A stretch of DNA of 64,000 nt from Nymphaea colorata. Its lineage: Eukaryota > Streptophyta > Magnoliopsida > Nymphaeales > Nymphaeaceae. The position numbers and the translations under genes are program-made. Below, in pieces: positions 13,643 through 24,707 of the stretch (the first letter of the stretch is position 1; each line of letters begins with the position of its first letter). The notes beneath the pieces are model-generated. The model did no database searches and was not told the origin of the DNA. It saw only the letters and a list, made by a program, of their open reading frames with translations. The DNA lies in assembly GCF_008831285.2 (NCBI RefSeq), contig NC_045138.2:39423115-39487114 (forward strand). The letters are read 5' to 3'.

Positions 13643-13969
13643 TGTTAAGAAGTATGTAATGGAAAAACAAAGATTGCAAGAGGAGAAAAAAACATGGAAG
13701 ACAGTAATTACATGGTTTGGCTTGAAGCCTACATCCACGAGAGAAAGGGGAAATTCTTCTTCATTCTATTTTCCACACTCTTTACAGCATGGGTACACCC
13801 CATTATATAGGTTTCACTTATAAGATTGAGATAGAAACAAATTTTAAAGGATTAACAAGAATCTTCAGTTGCTGCCGTTAGAGATGCTCCTTGATCCCGA
13901 TGATCTTGGTGTAGACGATTTGATAAGGAACACGTAGAAGATTTCCGCCCCATCTCTTTGTAACTAACA
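13643..13969 (-). repeat. Inverted LTR of the same family (327 bp)
   Basis: This is the reverse complement of the 12950-13225 LTR, but more complete. On its left it is preceded by the complementary primer-binding site (GAGCTCTGATACCA, 13628-13641), so a second 5' end points at the first one. The arms flank a 417-bp centre. No matching target-site duplication is visible at the outer ends (GGTCG on the left, GTAGA on the right). Confidence 0.8.
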
Positions 13970-14288
13970 GTAGATCTAATCAAAATTAAATTCTTTCTCC
14001 ATGTGATGCAGTTAAATGATTTTTTTGGTAAGAATTAGTCGCTGCTTGCATTTGTGAAACTCTGTTTTTCTTCTCTTCTCATGGGACTGCTATCGGTGGG
14101 AGAAAACCAACAAACCTATGGTGTTTCAATCTTGTGGTGTTAGTTTTTTTTCATAATTTTCAGCTGTCGAACAAAAGATCAATAGCTTTCCAGAGGTGTC
14201 TGACGATAATTCCTGTTCATCTTAGATTTTTTTGAGAATCCGGAAAGGAGTAGTCCATTGTTTTTAAATATCGCCTATCATCAAGAGA

Positions 14289-14984
14289 TTGCCTGCCATG
14301 GCAGATACGTCTAGTAACCAATCTAGCGGAAATTCCTGCAGTATGAAAGGAGGACACGATCAGAGCCATGGGACGCTCAAGATCACTTCTATTCTCCTCA
14401 ACGACACCAATTATCTTAGCTGGGCTAAAGCTGCCCGTCTCTTCTTAAACGGGCGATCCAAAGTAGGATATATCAGTGGACGAATCACACCTCCAGCAAA
14501 GAACGATCCCAACTATGAAGATTGGGAATCTGAGAATGATACGGTAATGGCTTGGCTTATGAATTCTATGGAACCTCACATCTCTAATTTATTCCTATAC
14601 AAGGAAACAGCGAAGGAAATATGGGATACATTGAGAGAGATGTACAACGAGCAAAACAATTTTGCCCGCATTTATCAGCTACAACTTGACATTGCCAATC
14701 TCACCAAAGATGGTAAGCAAACCAGACTCTACTTAAACAAACTTCGTAGCATGTATGATGAACTCGCCCAATACAAACCAGCCACTGTCGATGCTGAGAT
14801 CTATCAAAAGCGATTCGAGGAAGACAAAATATTTAAAGTGCTTGCTGGTCTTGGACCTGGCTATGAGAAACTTCTTAGCCAGATTCTCATGGCCACTCCC
14901 TTGCCAAACTATAATCAAGTTTGCCAAGCAATTCAAAAAGAAGACGCCAGAAGGAAAGTTATGAATCCCACATCTAAAACATAA
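14289..14984 (+). pseudogene. Copia Gag fragment (231 aa frame)
   Basis: The frame begins in a Met-Ala-Asp-Thr region and carries the copia capsid-type motif TNYLSWAKAARLFLNGRSK at about residues 38-56, then the QNNFARIYQLQL and FEEDKIFKVLAGLG segments. It ends at an early stop where related Gag proteins continue into a zinc knuckle. The zinc knuckle itself follows in the DNA near 15120-15165 (CSHC...GHLRQRC), and its next codon is a TGA where the relative has Trp. The Gag is therefore truncated and the polyprotein dead. Confidence 0.85.
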
Positions 14985-15339
14985 ATATATGAAGAAAATC
15001 CAAAGAAGATGGCATGTCTAGCTCGATCTGAATCCAAGACATGGAAAGGCGAGACATGGAAAGGCGATTCAAAAAATCAAAGTGGTGGTGGGAATTTCCA
15101 ACGAAACCACAGCAAACTAAAATGTTCTCATTGCAGAAAAACGGGTCATCTTCGACAAAGATGCTGAGAACTCGTCGGCAAACCTGCACAAGACAAGGCG
15201 ACAACCACTCCTCAAGTTGATCTTGCTCATTTTGTTACAAAAGAGGACTTAGAGAAATTTTTCCAAAAATTCTCAAAAATGAACCTCGTCACTTCTCAAC
15301 CGGTTTGAAGGTAACAACCTTGCCCTCCTCACATATTCT

Positions 15340-16046
15340 AGTAAATCTATGTGGGTTGTTGATACTGGTGCCACCGATCATATGACAAATGATCTGACAA
15401 GACTGACCACTATTGATCATATGAACAAAAACCTGTCTTCTCAACCAACGGATCACATATTGCAGTTGATGGAACTGGAAAATTTTCTTTTTTTGAAAAC
15501 AAATCATCCTCAGTTCTTTATGTACCAAATCTCTCCACTAGTTTGATGTCAGTTAGCAAGTTGACAAAGACTTACAATTGTATAGTTGTTTTCTCTCCCA
15601 AGAATGTGATATTTCAGGATCTGGAAACAAAGAGGGAGATTGGTAGAGGACGGGAACAAAATAAGCTTTATGTGGTGGAGACTCCAGAGTCAAGCTTCTT
15701 AGTACACACCAATAATGAAAAGAAGAGGCACGAATACCAGATGTGGCTCGCAAGACTTGGGCATATTTCAGACAGAAGCTTGAAAATACGTGTTCCTAAT
15801 GTCACCATTAACAAACACTCTTGTGATGCTTGTGAATATTCGAAGTTAAGTAGGCTGTCGTTTCAAACATCCACTGAACGATCTACGGATTTTTTTGATT
15901 TGGTACATTCAGACGTGTGGGGACCAGCTCCTGTGGAATCCAATACGGGATATAGGTATTATGTGTCTTTCATCGAAGATAAAAGTAAAGTGATGCATAT
16001 AAACGTAAAGTTAGAAATAAAAGTAAAGTTGTTAAGGTTTTCATAA
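15340..16046 (+). pseudogene. Copia protease and integrase fragments
   Basis: The protease active-site segment WVVDTGATDHMTND is at about 15349-15390. A frame at 15543-16046 carries the GAG-pre-integrase region (ARLGHISD, then CDACEYSK) and the first integrase catalytic Asp in VHSDVWGP. It also has GYRYYVSF, after which the sequence ends in repeated AT-rich material at about 15985. The protease and integrase are in different frames, and at least one frame change lies between them. The second and third integrase acidic residues are absent. Confidence 0.85.
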
Positions 16047-16092
16047 GAAATAAAAGTAAAGTTGTTAAGGTTTTCATTAGAAATAAAAGTAT
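16009..16092 (+). repeat. Short tandem repeat, about 35-bp unit
   Basis: The phrase AGAAATAAAAGTAAAGTTGT followed by TAAGGTTTTCAT occurs about two and a half times in tandem, right where the copia coding sequence ends. Confidence 0.75.
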
Positions 16093-16231
16093 ATACACAT
16101 GTATGTGCATCTTATCTATATTCCTCTCTTTCTATTCAAACCAATAAAGTTTTTACAATCTTTCATATATGTATATATGTGATAGTATATACACATGTAT
16201 GTGCATCTTATCTATATTCCTCTCTTTCTCT
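16089..16231 (+). repeat. Direct repeat of about 42 bp
   Basis: The phrase beginning GTATATACACATGTATGTGC and ending ATTCCTCTCTTTCT is found at about 16089-16133 and again at 16185-16229. Confidence 0.75.
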
Positions 16232-17350
16232 TTTTCTTTTGAAAGTTTCATTTTCCTTCTTTACTTAAATTCAAATCTCATTTTCGTAAACTTACATATA
16301 TGTATGTATACGTATATAGATATAGTTGTATATGTATATGTGTATATTTATACGAACGCATATTTTTTTTTCTTTTAAATATTTGATTTTGTGATTTTCA
16401 ATATTTGTTTCTCTCTCTCCTTCTTTATATTTTTATTATAATCAAGTATCTAATCCTTTGCATCCTTTTGGACATTTTTCTTCTCCAAGATTATTTTCAT
16501 TTACTGACTTCACTAAAACCATAACTCAAGCAATGACCCAATAATGATTCATGCTTGATGGTCTATAACCCCAATCCAATTTCAAAAACTTTTCTGTCTT
16601 TGTAAAAATATTTATGATAACTATAACAGAAATGTATGTTGTAGTAAGAATGCCTTTTAGATGAATATTGTGATAAGAATGCTTAATCATATAAGATCAA
16701 TGCATTCATGCATTATACTCACTTAACATCACTTGTGATAACAAGCACCACTCCAAAGAATTTTAGCAAGATTAGATGAAACTCAAACTACGTGGTAACC
16801 GAATTAGAGCAATATCTCAAACCAACTTAAAGTCTGAAGAGAACACTAAAATGACTTCAAAATGATTTCCCAAGCTTTTCAAATGATATTTACAAAGATT
16901 TTCCAAACCTACTTTTTCTCAAAATGTTTCACATTGTCAAGCAATTTTTCAAGATCCTTTTCAAAAGTTTAAATCATCAAATCTTCAATATTCTTATACA
17001 CCAGATATGAAAAGGATGTTTAAGCCAAAATGAAATGCATCAATAGTAAACATAACCCTTGGATTGATTACCCTCGATAAAGGTGTCGGGAACGGTCAAT
17101 CCTTGTACCAACGAGTGAGTCCTTTAGTTGCTCATTTTCAAAACAAAACTCATTTTTCTGCAACAATTCAAATACTAATATTTTAGGATTGCGAACACTT
17201 AGCTTTTCTCCAAATCCTAGTGGCGGTTAGAGTGAGAGATTTTTTAGGAAAAGGTTTAGATAAAGATGAACTTTATCTCATGAGAAGTTTTTGAGTTAAT
17301 CCCGTAACAACAAGGCAGTTACAAGAATTACGAATAGGGCTCAATGGCCA
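16232..17350. other. AT-rich spacer, origin unknown
   Basis: This lies between the decayed copia element and the start of copy B. It has no coding frame. The segment 17040-17340 is less AT-rich (for example AAAGGTGTCGGGAACGGTCA) and may be part of an unrecognised repeat element, but I cannot place it. Confidence 0.35.
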
Positions 17351-19607
17351 CCTTTGCCCCTGCACACTGATCACCAGATCCTTAACATGTTTAAATGCAT
17401 GACGGTTTGAGTTTCTGTGTTTTTGGACCAAGGGCGTGCGTTGAAGCAGCAGCCATGGAGGGGTCTAGTCAAGCTTGACATTCCACGCGAATTGTTAGTG
17501 TGTCCTTCTCAAAGGCCATTCAATTGTTTTTCGCTTATTTATGTGCCCCATTCACTGCAATGGCCTGCACAACCTGTTTAACAGTTTAGTCATTAGAACG
17601 AAGGTGCTTAAGGAATTCTCTTATAGGCAATATTACACTCGTAAACCTTTGGAGTGACCAAAACTCGTGGGATTATAAATAGTACCATTAATTGCGGCTA
17701 ACCTGGCATAAATAGTACCACCGGCCGGACAATACACGAGTCTTTGAGACTGAAAATATTTTAGTTCAGAGACACGAATCGAACTCTTCTGACCTAATTT
17801 TAAAAGAGATTAGATGGACATGATACAGCATGATGTTTCCCATCGCTGAAATTCTTATAATTAGATCTAGTGATTAAAAATGCAAACGAAAACTAAAGAA
17901 ACGATCGATACCAATAGCATGACGGAAATACTTACTCCCAGTTGATGCTAAATTTTCACTTTTGGGGGCACAAAAAATGTTCCGGACATGAATTCCAGGT
18001 CCATCAAACGCTCACCCTCGAGTATACAACTTGCTTCATCATTGAACTTGCAACATTCTCCGCACCATGTTTATCTGGTGGGGCGTGCCAATTCATGACT
18101 AATAAAATATTTGGGTTCTGCCGCACTTTTTGATGTATGAATTTCCAGATTCATAATCATCATTGAAACAAATGAAATAATACACCACGAGCTGATTCAT
18201 GAAGCCCCTGAGTCAATATTAGGAACTTAGAATAGTGCCATGCATTAAAAAGTGAAGCTAAAAACAGAGAAATACAGTCATTATAGATAGGTTTGACACA
18301 AGTTATTTAGTTGATGCATTTATTAAGGACATGATTAGTTTTAGACCCGGCCCTCAAGTTTTTATGTATTTAATAAGGACATGTTAATTTACTGTCATAA
18401 CCAGTTTATTTGATAACTGAAGTGTTGCAAGATCAACTATTTTTTCAACGTCAATAATTCACTTTGTTAAAACTATTGTCATCTTGTTCAAGCACTTTAG
18501 AACGATCATCAAGTTAATCGGATGATTCACATTCTTTTTTTCAAATGCCAATCTGGCGACCCATGTAAAAGTTTCCGATCTTCAATATGAAACAATAGTC
18601 GAAAGCAGGATCCATGAATTGGCTCCATCAGAGAACCTTTTCATAATCTCAAATTTCAGAGACCACATTCGAGAAGGTGGCCGCTTTGTTCGTAGCATGG
18701 TGACAAACCCGGGTTTTGTGATGAAGATGTAAAATGATTAACTATGAACTCAACTTGGGTACGCAACTTTCAATCTACACCCAAACTTCAACCCGGTCGA
18801 ACTTAAATTTAACAGCATGGACAAGACAATTAGATGCTGGTCGAGTTTCAGTTTGAGTTTGAGGTTGGGTTTCAAATTTAATCCTTCGTCCACTTTGACC
18901 TGAATATTCAAAACTCAATTAAGTCAGACTTGGTAATGCATGCCTCGACCAGACCCGGATCAGATTGGAACCAAAACCCTGCTGCTCTTAGGCTAAAATA
19001 GAGCGCTGAAGAAGGAGAAAAATATTGGTATACTGGTCATATGATTCAGACCTTCGAGAGGGGAAAAAAATCCCAAGCGACTCCTGTAGGCAAGTATCCA
19101 TTGCGATTCCGCGTGCAGTTCATATCTGGGCAGTGTAAGGAAGGTCTTACTAAATTGAAGCTGACCACAATCCACATTTTAACATGTCTTTTTTTTACGA
19201 GTGAGCGAAAGGAAAGAAGTATTTCATCCTACTGCCTATAATCCTACCACCCAAATGAAGCACTGGTGGACATAGGATTTTTCTATGAGGGTATCAAATT
19301 ATAGTTTCAAAAGTTCAACTGAGACCAAAATATAATTTTTTAAAGATTTTATATAAGATAAATAAAAACTTTTAAAATTTACATGCAATTTTTCTTTTTT
19401 AATTTTGAAAGAGAAGGCGACCATGGCCATGGCCCATGCATGTCTCCTTGGCTCCATCCTTGCTCCAAGGTATAAAGTATTTTTTTGGTGCTTCGGAGTG
19501 CTGACATGCTTTAACTTGCATGTTGGTGACCTCTGGTTTGCGGCATATGTAGTGTCAGTGTCGTCAATTTTAAAAGCAATCCACATTTATATAGTTATAG
19601 TTCAGTG

Positions 19608-19612
19608 GGGCT
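19608..19612 (+). other. Left target-site duplication of copia element
   Basis: GGGCT immediately precedes the 5' LTR, and GTGCT follows the 3' LTR at 25061-25065. They match at 4 of 5 positions, fitting a 5-bp duplication with one later change. Confidence 0.65.
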
Positions 19613-19952
19613 TGTTGGATCTTCCTATCAAGGAGAAGAGGAGATCACGTTAATCAATTACGACATTCTTGGAAAGAGATGAGGAGATTGCGTCGATCCT
19701 GGACAGAGATTTTTGGAGATATCTCTTTCAAGCTTTTCTGGTTTATCCCTAACGTTTCTCTCCCTCTCATCTTTAGCCGATTGTAAATTGCTGCTATAAA
19801 TATCTCCCTTGTATCTCTGATTGTTTAAAGTTCTGAATAAACAAGAGCTCCTCTCTTCTCTCGTGGATGTAGGCTAACATGCCGAACCACGTATTTTTCT
19901 GTGTGCTGTGATTGATTATGAATGTGGTGTAACAATCACAAAGTTTTCATCA
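19613..19952 (+). repeat. Copia 5' LTR (340 bp)
   Basis: TG...CA ends. A TATA-like CTATAAATATC lies about 180-190 bp in, and CTGAATAAACAAGAG may act as the polyadenylation region. CTCTCGTGGATGTAGGC follows near the end. Confidence 0.93.
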
Positions 19953-19966
19953 TGGTATCAGAGCTC
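19953..19966 (+). other. Primer-binding site (initiator tRNA-Met)
   Basis: TGGTATCAGAGCTC starts immediately after the LTR's terminal CA. Confidence 0.9.
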
Positions 19967-20518
19967 ATCTGAAAAGGGGATTCCGGTGATTTCCTGCAAT
20001 TCTGGCCACCTGAGTTCTTTCCAGTGACCGAACGTGATCTTATCAGAATCACCCATCCCTGTAATGCTCATATGAGCAATTGGAGTTGAATCTGAGCATA
20101 ATCGTGCAAAAATTGAGGACGATTGTGTTGCTGCCAGAAAACAGGGGAAGATCCGGCGCGAGTCTGCCGCTGCAGCGTTGTTCAAAGTGGGAATTATTGC
20201 GCAACGTCTGTTCACGAAGTTGAGAAGCTATCTGTAAGGAGCGTCTGATTATCCAAGTTCTGCTGGTCTTCAGGAAGCTGTCCTGTGACTCTGTTCACAG
20301 GGACTGAATCTTCTAGTTTCCTTTCCTGGTGATTAGAAGGATCTTGACGACCTTCCTGCTCCTCACAACGCTCGCCAGATCGACTAGTCAATTCCTCAGT
20401 GAAAGGCGTCGTATAGGCAAGCTTCAGATTAAAAATCTGATTTTGTGGCAGCCAGCGATAGTTCAGACTTGAATCACATCATACGCATTACATTTCTTCT
20501 CAAATTGTTTTTCCTACC

Positions 20519-22522
20519 ATGGCGACAACTCACTCTGTCGGAGATTCGCCAAACAGCTTTAAGAGTGGGAACCATGACCAAGGTACGATAAAGATTACTA
20601 CTGTTTTCTTGAATGAAACAAATTATCTGAGTTGGGCAAAAGCAGTTCGTTTATTCTTGAGCGGACGTTCAAAGATAGGCTATATTAATGGAAAAATCAT
20701 GGCTCCTCTTCCATCTGATCCCAAATTCGATGAATGGCAATCAGAGAATGACATGGTTATGTCATGGATGATAAATTCCATGGAACCATCAATTGCAAAT
20801 CTGTTTCTATATCAGGAAACAGCCAAAGGCGTATGGGATACTTTGAAAGAAATGTATGGCCAGCAGAACAATTTAGCTCGGGTGTATCAAATACAACTTG
20901 AAATTGCGAATCTGCAGAAAGAAGGTAAACAAACTCATCTCTACTTAAATCAATTGCGTTGTCTCTATGATGAACTACTACAATATCGACCAGCCGCTTC
21001 TGATCCGGAGGTTTACAAGCAGAGATTTGAGGAAGATAAAGTGTTTAAAGTACTCGCAGGACTCGGAACTGACTATGAAAGCCTTAGAAGTCAGATTCTC
21101 ATGACTAAGCCACTGCTGAAGTTTAATGAAGTATGTCAAGCGATCCAGAGGGAGGACGCACGCAGGAAAGTTATGAATGTCACGTCCAAAGATGAGATTA
21201 ATGAAGGGACTCAAGAACGAATGGTGTGTCTTGCTAACGAAGGTAAACATGAAGGAATGGCATACTTCACTCGACCTGAAAAACCCACGTATAAGGTGGA
21301 GCATAGAAACCAGACAAATACAAATACTAAAAATCGCAGCAAGTTGCGGTGTTCGTATTGCAAGAAAGTTGGTCATGCTCGTGAGAAGTGTTGGGAACTT
21401 GTCGGCAAGCCCACCAAGGAGAAAACAATCTCTTCAAATCAGGCAGATCTTGCACACTTTGTTACCAAGGATGACTTAGAAATTTTTTTTCAGCATTTCT
21501 CCAAATCCAACCTCGTCTCAAGTCAACCAGTTGGATCATCTACGGAAGGTAATAACCATGCTTTATTTACTCAAGCAAAGTCTCCTTTATGGGTTATCGA
21601 TTCTGGGGCAACTGATCATATGACCAATGATCCTCTTAAGTTAGTCGATCTTGATAGAGGAAATAAAAAACCAGTGTTTACTGCTGATGGTACCACTATA
21701 GCTGTCACTGGGATTGGAAAAACCAATTTTTTTACAAATCATAAGACATCTAATGTTCTCTATGTGCCAAGAATCTCTACCAATTTAATGTCTGTTAGCA
21801 AAATCACTAATGATTATAACTGTGTGGCGATTTTCTCTCCAAAGGATGTGATTTTTCAGGACTTCCAAACGAAGAAAGTGATTGGTAGGGGTCGAGAGCA
21901 AGATGGTCTATATGTGATGGAGAACTTTGGAGTGAGTTGTTTTACTCGTACAAGCATGAAGAATAAAGAGTACCTCACATGGCACGCTAGACTTGGTCAT
22001 ATTGCTAATCAAAGCTTGAAGACCTTGGTCCCTCATCTCACTCTAGAAGAACATTCTTGTGACGCATGTGAATTCTCTAAGTCTACCAGGCTACCATTTC
22101 ATACCTCTACTGAAAGGTCCACCAAGATATTCGAGTTGGTTCACTCAGACGTATGGGGACCTACTCCTATGGAATCGTATAATGGTTACAGGTACTATGT
22201 GTCATTTGATGATAAAACTCGTATGTCATGGATTTTCTTTCTTAGAAATAAGAGTGAAGTGATTGTTGTATTTGAAGAGTTCTATTATATGGTATTGACT
22301 CAGTATGGGACCAAAATTAAAAATCTTAGGTCTGACAATGGGGGGGAATATGTGAATGATTCCTTTTGCAATTTCATGAGAAAAAATGGTATACAACCTC
22401 AATACACGTGTGCAGGCACTCCACAACAAAATGGAGTTGCAGAGAGAAAAAATCGTCAGCTACTAAATATTGCTAGATCTATCATGATGCATATGCATGT
22501 TCCCCAAAATTTTTTGGTCTGA
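20519..22522 (+). CDS. Copia polyprotein part 1: Gag, protease, integrase
   Basis: This 667-codon frame starts at the ATG in CCATGGCGACA after a ~565-nt leader. The Gag region spans about residues 20-225 (ETNYLSWAKAVRLFLSGRSK at 33-52). The CCHC zinc knuckle is at 278-291 (CSYC...GHAREKC). The aspartic protease motif DSGATDHM is at 361-368. The integrase zinc-binding HHCC residues lie at about H489, H494, C514 and C517. The integrase catalytic triad is D544, D606 and E642, with the D-to-E spacing of 35 residues typical of DD35E. The frame ends shortly after the triad because of a one-base gain in the CCCC/AAAA stretch near 22501-22508; the rest of the polyprotein continues in the next frame. 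One residue also appears to be missing in VSF-DDKTRMSW compared with the usual copia pattern. Confidence 0.93.
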   Translation: MATTHSVGDSPNSFKSGNHDQGTIKITTVFLNETNYLSWAKAVRLFLSGRSKIGYINGKIMAPLPSDPKFDEWQSENDMVMSWMINSMEPSIANLFLYQETAKGVWDTLKEMYGQQNNLARVYQIQLEIANLQKEGKQTHLYLNQLRCLYDELLQYRPAASDPEVYKQRFEEDKVFKVLAGLGTDYESLRSQILMTKPLLKFNEVCQAIQREDARRKVMNVTSKDEINEGTQERMVCLANEGKHEGMAYFTRPEKPTYKVEHRNQTNTNTKNRSKLRCSYCKKVGHAREKCWELVGKPTKEKTISSNQADLAHFVTKDDLEIFFQHFSKSNLVSSQPVGSSTEGNNHALFTQAKSPLWVIDSGATDHMTNDPLKLVDLDRGNKKPVFTADGTTIAVTGIGKTNFFTNHKTSNVLYVPRISTNLMSVSKITNDYNCVAIFSPKDVIFQDFQTKKVIGRGREQDGLYVMENFGVSCFTRTSMKNKEYLTWHARLGHIANQSLKTLVPHLTLEEHSCDACEFSKSTRLPFHTSTERSTKIFELVHSDVWGPTPMESYNGYRYYVSFDDKTRMSWIFFLRNKSEVIVVFEEFYYMVLTQYGTKIKNLRSDNGGEYVNDSFCNFMRKNGIQPQYTCAGTPQQNGVAERKNRQLLNIARSIMMHMHVPQNFLV

Positions 22523-23963
22523 TGCTATTGGTACAGCATGTTATCTTGCCAACCGAATACCAAACTCAAGTGTTGAAAATCAAATTCCTTTGGAACTCCT
22601 ACTGCAGAGGCCTATTTCTATACGACATCTTAAAGTGTTTGGGTGTAAATGCTTCGTTCATATTCAGGAAAAATTTCGAAATAAACTTGAGAAGCGAGCA
22701 ATGAAGTGTATTTTTTTGGGGTATTCCAGCAAGAAAAAGGGCTACAAATGTTATGAGCCAGTTTTGAAAAAATTGTTTGTGACCAGAGATGTCAAATTCT
22801 TTGAACATGAGTCATTCTATGAGAAAGCAAATCAGGGGGAGGCACACGCCCATGGAGATGGAATCATGGCATACAATGATAATATTGTTCTTCCTTTAGT
22901 GGATGTTTTTACCTCGACTTCCAAATCTATTATGGAAAACCAGCCTTCACCCACCAATTCTATCCTTGAACCTATCCAAACTAGTGAAGCTAACCAAGAA
23001 AATCAACTTCTTCGCCGTTCCACTCGTCCTACTAGACCTCCATCTAGACTTAGTGATTTTTATACATACCTATCAACCAACCATGATCATTCTATAGATA
23101 AGTACCTAACATTCGAGACCATGTCTAAACCTTATCGATCCTATATCTTAAACACTTATACTCACCAAGAACCCAAAACCTATGAAGAGGCTAACAAACA
23201 TCCACAATGGAAACAAGCCATGATGGAAGAACTTTCAGCATTAGATAAAAATCAGACTTGGGATTTGGTTCCTCTGCCGAAGGAGAAGAAAACTGTGGGA
23301 TGCAAGTGGGTTTACAAAATAAAATATCACAGTGATGGCACCATAGAACGGTATAAGGCTCGTTTGGTTGCAAAAGGTTTTACTCAAACTGAAGGGATTG
23401 ATTACAATGAAACGTTTGCTCCTGTTGCTAAGATGAACACAGTTAGAACTCTTATATCTGTGGCTTCAAACAAAAGATGGAACCTAACTCAACTAGATGT
23501 TAAGAATGCTTTTTTACATGGAAAACTTGATGAAGAGGTCTACATGGAAGCACCGCAGGGAATATCCAATGAAAAAGGGTACGTATGCAAATTGAAAAAA
23601 GCACTTTATGGTCTGAAACAATCTCCAAGAGCATGGTTTTCTCGACTAAGTGATGCTCTTGTTAGTATTGGTTTTAAGAGAAGTGTTGCAGATTATACTA
23701 TGTTTACATGTATTCGAGATTCAAAAATAACTATTCTACTTGTGTATGTAGATGACATCATTATGACAGGTGATAATGAGGAGTTTATGATTCATGTAAA
23801 AAAATACCTCAACAAACAATTTGAGATCAAGGATCTTGGAAAGTTGAGGTACTTCTTGGGGATAGAAGAAGATAGAAGTTGCTCATTCAGACAAAGGTGT
23901 GTTTCTATGTCAAAGAAAGTACACTTTAGATCTTCTAAAAGAGACAAAGCACTTGGGTGTTAA
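22497..23963 (+). CDS. Copia polyprotein part 2: integrase C-end and reverse transcriptase
   Basis: This open frame (no own start expected; the upstream Met is incidental) continues the polyprotein after the first frame break. It has the integrase C-terminal region (VFGCKCFVHI, KCIFLGYSSKKKGYKCY) and then the copia RT: KWVYKIKYHSDGTIERYKAR, LVAKGFTQTEGIDYNETFAP, LDVKNAFLHGKLDEEVYM and the YVDD active site at residue 417. The frame is lost around 23861-23880, where a 10-bp segment (GATAGAAGAA/GATAGAAGTT) is tandemly duplicated. The last ~30 codons of this frame are therefore out of register. Confidence 0.92.
   Translation: MFPKIFWSDAIGTACYLANRIPNSSVENQIPLELLLQRPISIRHLKVFGCKCFVHIQEKFRNKLEKRAMKCIFLGYSSKKKGYKCYEPVLKKLFVTRDVKFFEHESFYEKANQGEAHAHGDGIMAYNDNIVLPLVDVFTSTSKSIMENQPSPTNSILEPIQTSEANQENQLLRRSTRPTRPPSRLSDFYTYLSTNHDHSIDKYLTFETMSKPYRSYILNTYTHQEPKTYEEANKHPQWKQAMMEELSALDKNQTWDLVPLPKEKKTVGCKWVYKIKYHSDGTIERYKARLVAKGFTQTEGIDYNETFAPVAKMNTVRTLISVASNKRWNLTQLDVKNAFLHGKLDEEVYMEAPQGISNEKGYVCKLKKALYGLKQSPRAWFSRLSDALVSIGFKRSVADYTMFTCIRDSKITILLVYVDDIIMTGDNEEFMIHVKKYLNKQFEIKDLGKLRYFLGIEEDRSCSFRQRCVSMSKKVHFRSSKRDKALGC
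23861..23880 (+). repeat. 10-bp tandem duplication that breaks the RT frame
   Basis: GATAGAAGAA is followed directly by GATAGAAGTT. The shift from the RT frame to the RNase H frame is +1 modulo 3, which a 10-bp gain explains. Confidence 0.75.
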
Positions 23964-24687
23964 AACTGCGGACACACCTCTTGAACAAAATTGCAAGTTA
24001 AGAAAGGACGAAGGAACAGAAGTAAAGAACATCCAAAGCTTTCAGAAACTTGTTGGCAAACTTATATATTTGACAGTAACCAGGCCAGACATTACTCATG
24101 CTGTTAGTACTATAAGCCAGTATATGCATAAGCCAAGATCCACACATGTTGATGCTGCAAATAGAATACTAAAATACTTAAAGGGCTCCCCAGGAAAGGG
24201 CATTCTGATGAAACGTGATCAGCCTATTGATGTGGTAGGCTACTCTGATGCTGATTGGGCTGGCGACCCAAATGATAGAAGGTCTACTTCCGGATTTTGC
24301 ACATTTGTTGGTGGCAACTTAGTTACATGGAAGAGCAAGAAACAATCTGTTGTAGCCCGATCAAGTGCCGAAGCAGAGTATAGAGCTATGGCGGCATGTA
24401 CTTGTGAATTGGTATGGATGAAAGCTATTCTAAAAGACATGAATATTGAAGTAAAAGAGCCAATGAAACTTATGTGCGATAATATGGCAGCTATATACAT
24501 TGGAGCAAATCCTGTCTATCATGAACGCACAAAGCATATTGAAGTTGATTGTCACTTCATTAAAGAAAAAATTCAAGATGGAACAATTCAGACGCCACAT
24601 GTGAAGAGCGAATACCAATTGGCAGATATTTTTACTAAGTCTCTTGGGAAGGAACGACATAGATATATTGTTAACAAGTTGGGGTAG
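23899..24687 (+). CDS. Copia polyprotein part 3: RT thumb and RNase H
   Basis: This frame continues after the 10-bp duplication. It begins inside the RT connection (RKYTLDLLKET, KLVGKLIYLTVTRPDI) and carries the copia RNase H: VGYSDADWAGDPNDRRSTSG, then ARSSAEAEYRAM, then MCDNMAAIYI and HIEVDCHFIKEKI, with the usual acidic residues present. It ends at TAG 24685-24687, 33 nt before the 3' LTR. The codons before about 23880 are not polyprotein sequence. Confidence 0.92.
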   Translation: MFLCQRKYTLDLLKETKHLGVKTADTPLEQNCKLRKDEGTEVKNIQSFQKLVGKLIYLTVTRPDITHAVSTISQYMHKPRSTHVDAANRILKYLKGSPGKGILMKRDQPIDVVGYSDADWAGDPNDRRSTSGFCTFVGGNLVTWKSKKQSVVARSSAEAEYRAMAACTCELVWMKAILKDMNIEVKEPMKLMCDNMAAIYIGANPVYHERTKHIEVDCHFIKEKIQDGTIQTPHVKSEYQLADIFTKSLGKERHRYIVNKLG

Positions 24688-24707
24688 ATTGATATCTGCG
24701 CACCAAC

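Larger units (their letters stand above)
12950..16050 (+). mobile_element. Degraded, rearranged Ty1-copia retrotransposon
   Basis: An LTR (12950-13225, TG...CA) is followed directly by an initiator-tRNA-Met primer-binding site (TGGTATCAGAGC, 13226). Gag, protease and the start of integrase follow on the plus strand between 14289 and about 15990. Reverse transcriptase, RNase H and the 3' LTR are missing; coding sequence gives way to AT-rich short repeats at about 16005. An LTR in inverted orientation lies between the first LTR and gag. The gag protein is clearly related to that of the complete element at 19613-25060, but the LTRs differ, so this is a different family. The element lies exactly at the boundary between copies A and B of the segmental duplication. 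Confidence 0.85.

Noticed and set aside
16062-16378. Two Tyr/Ser-rich ORFs in AT-rich DNA
   Set aside because: They derive from repeated TATACACATGTATGTGC phrases and have no coding signature.
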